This document shows, one piece after another, positions 11,560-22,270 of a stretch of 64,000 bases of DNA. A model generated the notes under the pieces. The model was not told the DNA's origin. It searched no databases and saw nothing but the letters and a program-made list of their open reading frames with translations. Within the stretch, counting starts at the first letter, position 1, and the number at the start of each line of letters is the position of its first letter. This stretch comes from Gorsachius magnificus (taxonomy: Eukaryota > Chordata > Aves > Pelecaniformes > Ardeidae), in the NCBI GenBank assembly GCA_034008185.1, contig CM067086.1:10106507-10170506 (forward strand), given 5' to 3'. The translations under genes were made by a program, and so were the position numbers.

Positions 11560-12340
11560 ACATTTTAAAGACCTATCTCTAGTTGTGGCTTTATTGAAAA
11601 TGATAGATTTAAGAATGTGATTCATATGGTCACCCAGGGGGCATGGATTTGACTTACTGCGATTTGCTGATATTATTTATTTAGAAGAGTCAAATGTCAC
11701 AGCAAAATATTTCTGCTAAAATGCGTATTTACTGAATTTTCCTTTCAGAGCTCAGCAAGGTGACAGCTGGAGAGGGGTGTCTGTGCATGTGTGGAAAAAA
11801 AAAAAGAGGGGGAAGAAGTGGGGTGTTACTAAACACAAGATCACAGTACTCGAAACATCCTACTGAGATCAGAAGAATTGTGAAGCATACCGAGGTGGTA
11901 CTCTAGCTATTCATTAACTGCCTGTATCAGCCGGCCTGGAGATTAGAGCTTAATGCAATGGTGAAGTAAGTGTCCATATCACAGTAGCCATGGAGGAATA
12001 GCGAGATGTAATGAAACTGAATAGCTAGCCATTGAAAGTTGAAAAATATATTGATTTTTCAGTGCTTGATCACCCAGGAGGCTTTATCAGGTATGAATAC
12101 TTGGGAACCATCTGCTAACTCTGTAATGGTATTTCAGGATTTGTGACAGACACCAGCAAAAATAAAACTGCGTGTTAGAAAATAACACAAAGTGAAGCCT
12201 GCTTCTCTGGAATACAGTCCACTGCTCCACATCTGGTTTCCTCATTCCTGTCTTTTAATTGTCTTCAAATTAGCTATAGCTAATGTGTGAATACAAATTA
12301 AAATTAGTACACGGATTCAATTTCTCCCCACCTTTCATAC
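11560..12340. promoter_or_regulatory. Candidate conserved non-coding block
   Basis: AT-rich and repeat-free, with recurring motif-like words: GATTTGCTGATATTATTTA, GACAGCTGGAG (E-box), a CAGCCGGCCTGG patch, TTAATGCAATGG, and TTCAAATTAGCTATAGCTAAT, which contains the palindrome TTAGCTATAGCTAA (12271-12284). The part 11890-12330 looks the densest. An A run near 11796-11806 interrupts the left part. The regulatory call is inferred from composition. Confidence 0.35.
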
Positions 12341-12479
12341 CAAAGATAGCTCAGACATTTATAGTCGCATTTATCTCTACATCAGATTGCATTACTTATG
12401 TAGTAAAGATTTCTCTCCTTCCAAAAGGAAGTCAGCAGGACCCCGGTTATTGTATTTAGCTATTGAACCTCGTTGTCAA

Positions 12480-12790
12480 CATTTCTTAACATTCATTTGT
12501 GTAAGTCAAAGAACAAAACCAAACAGGAACAGGCTTGGAGGCACAATATCTACATATTGTCTGATGTAAATAACACTCCTAGACATGATTGGCATTCTCC
12601 AAACAACAATCATTGTTATTGAAATGTGCCTCTATTCCCCTTGTTTTAATACTGAGAATGATTATGAAATCTCTTTGGGTACGATAAATCAGCTGAAAGA
12701 TGTAATAACATGTTTCAGCTGTTGGAATGGATGTTTGATTACAGCTCTGAGGGTTTTTTCCTCATCTTGTTTCTGGTTTAATTCTTAATC
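12480..12790. promoter_or_regulatory. Candidate regulatory block with SOX-type palindrome
   Basis: Contains the perfect 13-bp inverted repeat AACAATCATTGTT (12605-12617), the arrangement expected for two head-to-head SOX HMG-box sites. Around it are ACAATATCTACATATTGT, GATAAATCAGCTG and a GTTTCAGCTGTTG E-box. No repeat is seen. Two AT-rich open frames (12387-12569, 12585-12788) lack any recognisable domain. Confidence 0.4.
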
Positions 12791-12829
12791 CATTCTGTGA
12801 TTTAAAAAAAAATATATATATTTCACAGA

Positions 12830-15800
12830 TCAACAGCAAATACGCATTCTTGTTTACAGAGTGTAGGTAGCTGAGCAGGAATAGAGTTGCATTTTAACAA
12901 TGCAGGGAAAATATTTTTCTATTACAGTTCTGGTTAAAATAGCAAGTTAAGCTGTCATTTGAAATTATATTCAGTAAACACTCAACTTTAGCACCTAAGT
13001 AAAAACAGAAAAGGTAAAAAAGGTGGGGGGGGTGTGGAGAAAAAGGAGACTTCAGTCAGACCATGTTTGATTTCCAGACATACAAAAAAAAAAATCTGCC
13101 TCTCCTCCCCCTTCTCCCTCCATGATTCTGCAAGCCTCTCTTCAGGTAAGTGGTAGCAGAATTAATTTGCCCCCAAATGGTCAAGTGTAAATGGAGGAAA
13201 ATTATTTCCTCCTGATTTTACACTGTAGCGGCAACACACAAAAGATGAAGGAAGTCAGACCGCACCACGCAGCGGCAGCGAGCGCGAGACAGCTGGACAG
13301 AGCCTTTTGAAGGATCTGAGAATCTGTGTACAGCAAAGGCAGCACAGCTTCTCCAGCTCACTCTCCCAGAAAAGACTTTGGCAAATAATGCCTTTCCCTT
13401 AAGTGTATTCTGTGAAGGATAAAAAGTGAAGAAAAAATAACTACAGGAAACAAAAAGATTAGTACGTGGGTGGTTTCTTTCTCCAATCAACTTTCCTTCC
13501 CATCCTGAGGGGGCTGCCCCTGTGCTGATGAGCATGCTATGGCAGTTGCAAGCACATTCCTTGATGTTCTCCCAAAGTTTGCAAGGCCAAAGAGGCAACT
13601 ACATTCAAGGCTGGTGGTGGGAAAATTCAGAGAAATTTGGGGCTTCCTGAGGTCTTTAGAACTGCTCAGTGATGTGTTGCCAACATTTCAACAAGAGGCT
13701 CCTAAGAGAATTCCCCCTTTGGCCTGTGATAAACCCAGTGCCCCAACAGTACATTTGCTTGCCAAGAGGAGGGGCAAGGGATGAGAAAACCATTCAAGCA
13801 TTTTCCTCTTTAAATGAAAACACTTTCTCATCATCGTAATCAAGAAAAGAGGCTATCTTACTGGGAGAGCAACCCTACACCACCCATTTGGGTAGAACTG
13901 CATATATTCGACATGTCCCCACAAGAAAAAGAATACGCATCTGTATTGGATAAATCATATTCTGGATAGCAAGACATCCACCCAGAAGGGAGTACACAAG
14001 GTCCTCACCATTTCTCCCAGGGGTCTGGAAGTACTCGTGGTAACCTAGAAAACAGTCAGGGATAGATAGGAAGGGTAACTCTGAGGTAACACTCACATGA
14101 ACAGAGCTCCCCAGGACCTGATCCGCAGCGTGCTACAGTCAGACACAGGCTGACAACCCAGCTCCCACGTATGTGGTGACAGAGAGAGGTTTCCTATTCC
14201 CCTTTCCTCCTTCGTTTATTTTGTAGCCTGTCTCTACTCTTGAAATAGGTGGGCTTTTAAATTAGGACACAGAACTTGCTCTTCCCCAGAGCCACTAGTG
14301 CAATGAAAAAATACTTCTAATGTTCAATGGAATTACAGAATACCTTTAAAAAGGTATTCATCAGTTAATTCACTCCCCTCTTTTTGACCTTTATTCAAGG
14401 GGAAAACTGCCAACTGCACAAAATCCTGCCAACGCCAAGAAGCTTAATTGTGCAGATTACAGTCTGTTTGTAACACAGATTATTAAAAACACACTTGGAC
14501 CCTTCACGTCCCTGTGTTTGATTCAGTAATAGGTTCTGCATTAGATAAAGGAGATTTGTTTTGATCCCCTCCTTGCAGATGCAGAGTGCCCTACACCTTT
14601 TGTATTCCAGAATCCATCATCCATGACCTCTTTGCATAAGTGACGGAGCCACAATAGGCTGCTCTGTACTGTAACTCCCAGCTCCCCACTTTTGGGGGTG
14701 GAAGAAAGGCAAGAGGAGATTCACTTCATGGTTTATATGGTATTCTAAAAAAAAAAAAAAAAAAGCACCACAAAAAATCCCCACTTCTCTTATTCTATAA
14801 AGAGCACACTTCTCTGAGAGACTCTGGGACTGTGTGGCACAAAAGCCAGGCACAACCATTTTTGAAGGCATAGCACAACACATTTTTAAAAAAAGAAAAA
14901 AGTGAAAAATGCCTTTCAAGTTTCAGAGAATGAGGTGAAACACAGAATGGAAAACTTATCCTAGAAATAAATAAAGTGAAATAATTTCCTTAGGTTCAAT
15001 TTTTTTTCTCTCTTTCTCTTTCCCAGGGTACAAATTTAATGAGTAAGTAATCACCCCACCCCAAAAAAATTTTTTAAAAAGTTAAAGCATTTACATTTGC
15101 AACCTCTTTCCAAAAGCACAGAGGTCACCCTTAATTTCCAGCTGTCATTAGGTAACTACAAATCAATCCTTTCTGCCCCAAAACTGAGGCCTGATCCACA
15201 GACAACCACCATCAATGCAGGATCTGGCTGGGAAATTTTAGGCTTTTACTTTGCATCTCCAATTTTCAGCTTCCTGTGCCTCAACATTAGCATAATTAAA
15301 AATCAAGGAGTTTTTCTTTAAACACTACCCAATATGTATTTTGTGAGACTATTGCACACTTCACTGGGAAGGTGAGCAGAGACACCAGAGCTGTGGCCAT
15401 TTATGTCAGTCAAGGATTCAGGGCTGGCTGTTAAAGAGGAGAGGGGGAGTCACACCAGGCACGGCTTGTACTCCCCACAGTGACCCTGCCGTGGCTTCTC
15501 TCCTTGTTTACTGTCTTATAAAGAAGGTAGGAGGTGGCAACAGCTTTCCTTGGCATTAATGTGCTTTTGGTTGCTTGATAAAAATATTTTCCTTCTCTAA
15601 TTGCTGCACAACATGAGAATAAAGGCACAGAATACACTTGTAATTTGAACGCTGTAGCTGTGTGCCAGCTCCTTGCTGCTGTACTGTTGATGAGCAGTTG
15701 TATGTGGAACAAATTGAAGAAAGCCACAAACTAATTTCCTAAATGTGTTTTTTTTCTCCAATGGTAAAGAAGTGATGAGAAAGAACATCTATCTGCAGCT

Positions 15801-18180
15801 CGATGAACTGTACATTCAGAAAGAAAACTCCTACAGTCTTCCGAGGTACCCGAGAGTGACACAAAAGTACAAGTCTCTTCAAATTTTATGATGAAACTAA
15901 ATGGAGTCAGCAAATCGAGAGGATGACAAGGACAGAGGAAGACTGAGACACACCTGAACTACTGTGATAAATGAAATCAACAACTTCTGTCTTTAACAAA
16001 ATAGTGCTGGTCCTGTGCTACATACCATTAGCTGTCATACTACTTTTATTATACTTCAGCAAAAATTGTGCGTAACTGGCAGCTCCCTACATATCCAGTT
16101 CTCGGTATCAGAAGCTACCTGTCACATTCAGTGCAGCTGTGCTTCACTTAGTGAAAAATCAAGAGGGCAGCAGAAGTGATTCATTCTCTTACTGCGTTGT
16201 ACTTGAATCCCTTTCTGCTCTGAGATGCAAATGAGCTCACACTGGGTGTGCATTTAAGAAAATTAACTCCTACAAATTTTACTTTCAGCCACAAAAAATG
16301 CCACAGTCATCTGAAAGCCCACAAAACTCTGGTTCTGCGGAACCAGGATTGCCAACATCTATAAATTAGCTCCAGTGGAAGAAGCTCACTGCCATGCAGA
16401 TGGGTGGAGGAATTCTGTAAGGTTTTCTCATTTCTGGAGCTCAGTGAAGCAAGTTTTAACACTCGGGTTTTACTGCATACCTGTAAAGGTAGCTTTGGCG
16501 TAGTAAAGTAGGTTAACCGAATGCTCTTAGTATGTGGGTAGTTTTACAACAGTGGAGCTGTGTAACCACATACCTTCAGTGTTAAATGCAGATGCAGTTT
16601 TGCAGAGGAATTCTCACCTTGCTTCGTTTCAGTAGAATCTTGTCTTTGCTCCTTTTGGTCAGCAGGCACCACTAGAGCAGGCTGCTTTGCCCATCATACT
16701 ACTAATAGCTTCCTTATGGGATTTTTCTTGCTTTTAGCCACCCCAATGATCTGCAGAACATTTAAGGGACATCTGTGCCTAGTGGTGCAGGACACGGAGT
16801 ACCAGTTTCTCCTGACTTCTGGCTGACACATTACCTCAAAACACAGATGCAATGGCTTCAGCTGTTTTACTGGGTAGGTAACTGCTGTCTCAGAATTCTT
16901 ACACCACTGTAATAAGAAAAAAGGGGCTGCTATGAATATAAATTAAGAAGGCAGGATGGGTAAGTCCCATGAAAGCAAGGATAGAGTAATACTGTCCTTC
17001 AAATTAAGATCCAGTCAATCTTGTCTGTTAAACCATCTGCGGACCTCAACAATATGCAGACAAATCTGTTTGTCTATTAGTGCTGTTTAGCCCATTGGCA
17101 AACCAATCGAGTTTAGGCCTCTAAATGAATGTTACATATCACCCCTGAGCAGAACCCAAAAGAGAAAGGAATGCCCTTGAAGGGAAGAAGTACCCACCAC
17201 GCCTGCCACCGTTATGGGAACTCTTTCTGGAGAGGCAAGCAAACCATCTTATTTGAAAGCACTACATTTCAAACAGGCACCATCTAAAGCTGTCAGAACT
17301 TTTAGGCAATGATTTACTTGTGATATTTCTGGAAAGTGGAGCCTCACAAAGGTCCTGAAGCTCCAAACTTTGCTACACATATACTCCTCTGAATTCACGC
17401 TGGTGGTGACGCGATTACTAGCACAATGAGCTACCACAGGGATGGTGAAAAAGATCATAATCATTACACTGTGAAATCAAAACAAAGAATTTTAAGATAA
17501 AGTGCCTGGAATTCAAAATTGCCATCTGCAAGAGAATATTTTTCCAAGTTTTCTTGTAAGGTATCAGCATTTGGTAAGATACTTCAAACAGCATATTTCA
17601 AAGTGGAAGGAGTGAATGTTAATCCCTGCCGACAGCAGAACAGTAATTTTCATTGCGTAAGTGATACACCAGTAGCAAAGTGGCTCCTAGAAGACAGACT
17701 TTCAATGTGCCTCCATATTTCACATGTAAATAAACATTTTTTTCTTTAAAATATTCGGTAGCGCTAATTCTGATTTGTTGCAAAAATTCTGGGTTACTTG
17801 CCAGTTCTTGAAAACAATCCAGAATTACTCCTTGTTTTTAAACAAGAATTTTAAGGATTCAGACATAAGAAAAAGTATCTTGTATGAAACTAGATGATCA
17901 TACGACTCCTACTCAGTCTGATAAAACCAGAAGACTATCAAATATTGAAAAATACATAAAAGCATTAGTTTTTCCTTATTCCCTCTGAAATCATTTGGGT
18001 CCCAATCTTTACTTATAAGGCTGTGTTTGCCTTATTGCTATGCAAAGTAGGTGTAAAATGCTACAAATTAGAATGGTAATATTTTATAAACACTTTGTAG
18101 TGGTATAAATAATGAGAACTCAAAAGAAACAGTTTTTGTCTCCTTCAGAAATTTTTTGAGGTGCTCTATTTTTCCAGGCC
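12830..18180. other. Long non-coding stretch, little recognised
   Basis: Over 5 kb without a supported gene or recognisable interspersed repeat. There are short simple tracts: A run at 13083-13094, G run near 13024-13031, an 18-A run at 14747-14764 and a T run at 15001-15008. There is a perfect POU octamer ATGCAAAT at 16225-16232. Open frames such as 13218-13598 (-, 126 codons) and 15431-15727 (-) are not recognisable and have overlapping competitors. It is consistent with intergenic or intronic sequence. Confidence 0.55.
14747..14764 (+). repeat. Poly-A tract (18 A)
   Basis: Eighteen uninterrupted A preceded by TATTCT. No LINE or processed-transcript body can be recognised 5' of it, so it is listed only as simple sequence. 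Confidence 0.9.
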
Positions 18181-18192
18181 CAAATTTGGATA

Positions 18193-18224
18193 ACAAGCAC
18201 TTTCAAAATCTTGAAAGTGTTTGT
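18193..18224. other. Inverted repeat / hairpin, 14-bp arms
   Basis: ACAAGCACTTTCAA, a 4-nt spacer (AATC), then TTGAAAGTGTTTGT. The arms pair at 13 of 14 positions, with a single C-to-T difference (a G-T wobble). A CCAAATTTGG palindrome lies just upstream (18180-18189). It may be a relic of an old palindromic repeat. The stem is too short to be a microRNA precursor. Confidence 0.7.
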
Positions 18225-18585
18225 AATTAAAAATTAGAAGACTACTTGGTTTGATCATTTTAATCAAATACATTGTTTCAATGACCTTGGGACATTTCAC
18301 TTCCTCTTAACCACTTAATTTTAAATGCTTTCTAATTCGTTTTTGAACCTAAAATCAGAAGATTTTTGTGCCAAAATATGTGAACATATGCCTGACATTT
18401 TCAAGAGCTTGAAACCATTCAAGCAGAATAATTTGTCAAAAATTATCCTACCCTACAAAAAAACCAGTTTGGACAAACCACAAGAGCTGGGAAAGCACAC
18501 CAGGTCAGCTATTACAACAGGAGATCATGAAGGGCAATTAAGACTCAGGTTAGATTCCATGAAGCAATTTGGAAATAAACACCCA

Positions 18586-19090
18586 TGTTTTCAGTTTTGG
18601 GCCCCTCACTTCAAGAAAGATGTTGAGGTGCTAGAGTGCGTCCAAAGAAGGGCAACAAAGCTGGTGAAGGGTCTGGAGCACAAGTCTTATGAGAAGTAGC
18701 TGAGGGAACTGGGGTTGTTTAGCCTAGAGAAGATGAGGCTGAGGGGAGACCTTATCGCCCTCTACAACTGCCTGAAAGGAGGCTGTAGCAAGGTGGGTGT
18801 TGGTCTCTTCTCCTAAGTAACAAATGATAGGATGAGAGGAAATGGCCTCGAGCTGTGCCAGGGGAGTTTAGATTGGAAATTAGGAAAAATTTCTTCACCA
18901 AAAGGGTTGCCATGCATTGGAACAGGCTGCCCAGGGAATTGGTCAAGTCCCCATCCCTGGAGGTATTTAAAAGACAGGCAGATGTGGTGCTTTAGGGGCA
19001 TGGTCTAGTGGTGGAGTTGGCAGTGCTAGGTTAATGGTTGGACTTTATGATCTTAAAAGTCTCTTCCAACCTAAATGATTCTATGATTCT
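18586..19090 (+). mobile_element. CR1 LINE, 5'-truncated copy A
   Basis: Encodes the C-terminal end of the CR1 ORF2 reverse transcriptase. From about 18588 the frame reads [20 protein letters not shown], followed by the [16 protein letters not shown] motif of this family. It is dead: a TAG replaces a sense codon at 18697-18699, a second in-frame TAA follows near 18813, and one base is missing around 18860 relative to copy B (frameshift). It ends with GGTTGGACTTTATGATCTTA and the 3' repeats ATGATTCTATGATTCT. By eye it differs from copy B (25034-25479) at roughly one base in ten. Confidence 0.93.
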
Positions 19091-19230
19091 TTCTATTTGA
19101 TGGCGAAAACGATGGGAAAAACTGCCAGGGCCACATATTAAGCCAGTCCACTGCCCATGCTGCTTTGTCAAAGGGCATGGAGACTTCCAGTCTTGTGTGC
19201 TCTTGTCATTACCTGCTGCTCCCTAGCTCT

Positions 19231-19288
19231 AATGGTTGGACTTGAGGATCTTAAAGGTCTTCTCCAACCTAAATGATTCTATGATTCT
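19231..19288 (+). mobile_element. Isolated CR1 3' tail
   Basis: AATGGTTGGACTTGAGGATC continuing to the AAATGATTCTATGATTCT terminus, only about 58 bp long. It duplicates the last part of copy A (19033-19090), which lies 198 bp upstream in the same orientation. It is either an extremely 5'-truncated independent insertion or a local duplication of the CR1 end. The roughly 140 bp between the two has no CR1 similarity that I can see, which favours a separate insertion. Confidence 0.88.
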
Positions 19289-19289
19289 A

Positions 19290-21150
19290 GCTATGCCAGC
19301 ATGGCCCGCCCTGGGCACCTCCACTGGGGGACTGGGAACTCTCTGCCTTCTCTTTGTGTGTTTGTCCTGGCAAAGCCGCACCACAGAGCTACAACCACAA
19401 CTCCTGATTACTGACACAAGAAGTCCTGAGAAGATGTCTGGGAGCTGCCCATGCATCAGAGGGCTTCACACAGCACTAGGCTCTCTCCACCACTTCCACA
19501 GAAAGGATATCTATAGGGGCCTGGGAGATCTGGATCTCCCCCAGTATACAGCAGGCTGCCAAGAAAGTGCCCTTCAACCCTCTGAGACCCCTGAGGTCTG
19601 CTGCACTGGTGCTGGGTGACAGATAGACACTCCAGGTGCTTATTACCACTGGCAAGTTCCTATACTGGGGAGAAAGGACCAAGAAGTAAATATATATTTT
19701 CAATAAATCTCCAGTTATACAAGAACACCACGTAAATCCATTCAGGGAGGAGAGGAAGCCATGCTACAGCAACACCACAACCAGCTGGTAGACAGCCATG
19801 TAATAACCACAAAGAAAACCAATGTAATATGATGCAGCTTCATCTTCCACCGAATAAAAATCTATCCATCCTGGTAAAAATCATGTTTAAACTCTGCAGC
19901 TAAGACATGGCATGAAAACATTAACAATGTCTAAAAATTACAGGATTTGGAAGCTATGCTACATACCAACGTTTAGTGCTATCCCTCTGCTGATTATTGG
20001 CATCCCCATCATTACAGTCTTTAGGTGATTTGCTAAGAGAAATGGCCTTCTACTGAATAAAACAAACAGACACTATTCTGCATAAATACAAACTGTGAGA
20101 CTAAGTAATGAGCCTCTTGCCATACAGGTCAGCTGTGTCAAATTTATTACAAGACCTCAGAGTTTTTGCAGAACCAGAAAAAAGTTATATGAGAATTAAG
20201 TCCCTAATGTAAACAGCCTATGTAAAACTTGGAGCAGCCAGCATATGCAATAAATGTACACATACACTTGTAGATACTTGGGTGATTAAGTTTTCTCCTT
20301 ATACTCAATGGGAGATCTTCAGAAAAAAAGAAAGATATTCAGTGGTATTTTCTACCACTTTTGACCAGTTTTAATTGCATGTTCTTTATTGTAATTCAGA
20401 ACGAGAAACAAATTTATGTTGGCCCATGAACTCTTACATTGGTATTTCTCCCCCTCTTCTTTCCCTTCTCTTCTGCATTAAAGTTACATCCATTTTTTCC
20501 TCATAAAATGAATTTCCTATTTGTATGGAGAAAGTCCATCACCACCACCCCCCCAAGTATTTACGTTATGTAATCTGTAAACAAATATTTAATTATCTGG
20601 AGGTTTTCAAGAAAATCCATTACATGGCCCAAAAGTACATTAAAAAGTTAGATTTGAAATTTTTCAGCATTTACCTCTTCTTTCACATTTCTGTTTTAAC
20701 TTCTGGCTGGATATCTGCTGTGGACCTGTTAAAACTACTTGCCTACTACCTTTTAAAAAACTGACTTTCTGATTAATAAAGAGGTGTTTTGCTAGTCTCA
20801 TCCGTTACAACCAATGCTTTCCTTACTTACGCATATCATTTCCCATATCTACAATTCAAATGGTTTTGCCTTATGAGACTAATGCAGTTTTAGCCTCAGC
20901 ATCCTCTAACAAAGACAGCTGCTGTTTCCTATTGTGTCTACATAAAATGGACTTAATTTAGATCAAAATGTAGAATATATTTTTGTCTCTTGCAGTACAA
21001 TTAAGCAAAGGTATTTGTTTAATTAGAAAATTTCTCAAGGTGAGACGTGCATTCTAGAAGCACTGGAAGATGGATTTTGTTATACGCATGCCCAGCACCT
21101 CCCTCCATCATGGTAGGCATGGCTCTGTAGTGAATCACCCTGAAGGTACA
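19290..21150. other. Non-coding stretch, nothing recognised
   Basis: The 127-codon frame at 19236-19619 (+) starts inside the CR1 tail and runs into unique sequence. Its residues match nothing known, so I treat it as chance. 20280-20800 is AT-rich with scattered T runs. No RNA gene or repeat is recognised. Confidence 0.5.
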
Positions 21151-21204
21151 GTTTTAGCTCAGTTGGGAGAAGCCAGAGCTGCAGTACTGGGTGCGATCTT
21201 CCTT
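21151..21204 (+). mobile_element. tRNA-like fragment, possible SINE head
   Basis: TAGCTCAGTTGGGAGA (21155-21170) is an exact match to the D-arm / A-box part of many vertebrate tRNAs, including tRNA-Phe. About 35 bp after the A box comes GGTGCGATCTTCC, a degenerate B box. The cloverleaf cannot be closed: no acceptor stem, and the anticodon arm is shortened. It is not a functional tRNA gene. It is probably the head of an old tRNA-derived SINE or a tRNA pseudogene fragment. Confidence 0.4.
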
Positions 21205-22130
21205 TGATGGCCTAGAAAAAGATCATTTCCTTTCCTGGTCATGGTTATACCTCATTCAATAAGGACAAGTGCTTTTGAAAAAGATCTTGTTTCTGAAGAT
21301 GACAGCACCTAACCTAACAACGGAGAGAAAATCTAGAGATACAAAAAGTCACTGCCCCCCACTGCACAGGCCGCAGTGGGACAAAAGAACCACCTCTTAA
21401 CCTACCCCATCTACAGGTACCCAAAGTACTTCTAATTTTGATTAGCCAATTCCACGCACAACTGAGAGAGTTGGAGTGTTATTGCTATAATTACTTTACT
21501 CCTTTTCTTTCCATTTTCCTGCCTTCCCCACCCCTGGGCTCTCTAAAGAAAGACTCCCAGGAGCTTCCATTCAAGTGGAGTGAAAACAGTGTCAGTGGGG
21601 GCTAACTTCTGCAGCACAGGTTGTTGTCACCGATGACCTATTCAACAGCAGCAGCACCAGCCTGGCTTTGTCTTCTGCTCCACTAAACAAACTGATGGCA
21701 GACTCAGTCCTGCTGCAGAAATATTGAGAATTAAAGAAAGCACAAAGGGAGCAGGCAGCAGGGTTGAAACATTTAGTGGAAATAGGGGAGCTGGTCAACA
21801 AAAGGGGATGAAGACTGGATCAAAAGGGGCTGACTTACAATGGGACATGGGCTAAAAAGGGGTCTGCACTATCCCACAGGTCAAAAATGACAAAACGTTG
21901 TGCTCCTGAAGCTGTCACCTTCTGCACAGTAGGGAGGGATCCGGGACCAAGAAGAAATGCAAAGCTAGCAACTCAGCATATAGGCAATGTACAAAGGAAA
22001 AAAAAACCATAAAAGGTGAAATTCTGTAGTGCTTGCAACAAGCTGAGACCACTGACCTCAATGAAACAAACAAAAGAAATGTTTAGAGACAATATTGGAA
22101 AGAAAGAGAAACAAAGTATGATAAGGAGGA
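21205..22130. other. Non-coding stretch, nothing recognised
   Basis: Ordinary AT-moderate sequence with short open frames on both strands and a C run near 21355. No gene, RNA or repeat is recognised. Confidence 0.5.
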
Positions 22131-22135
22131 GAGAG

Positions 22136-22270
22136 ATTTTGGTTAAGGCATTCACTTGGGACTTGGGAGAGCTGGGCCCATTTCAAGACTCTGCTGTGTA
22201 TTTCCTGTGGGACCAGAAGTGAGGCATTTAATCTCTCCACAATTCAGTCCTCATCAGTGAATAAACACTC
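22136..22270 (+). mobile_element. tRNA-derived amniote SINE relic (MIR/CORE-like)
   Basis: GGTTAAGGCATTCACTTGGG, then ACTTGGGAGAGCTGGGCCCA, CTCTGCTGTGTATTTCCTGT, and further on GAGGCATTTAATCTCTCC with CAGTCCTCATCAGTGA. The order matches old amniote SINEs: tRNA head with GTGGTTAAGGCA and a degraded B box, then the CTGTGTGACC...CAAGTCACTTAATCTCTCTGTGCCTCAGT core. The tail is missing or decayed. The family was active before birds diversified, so the copy is ancient. The exact subfamily name needs a repeat library. Confidence 0.7.

Noticed and set aside
13218..13598. 126-codon antisense frame
   Set aside because: Cys/Ser-rich without domain or splice signals. Nothing else supports a gene here.
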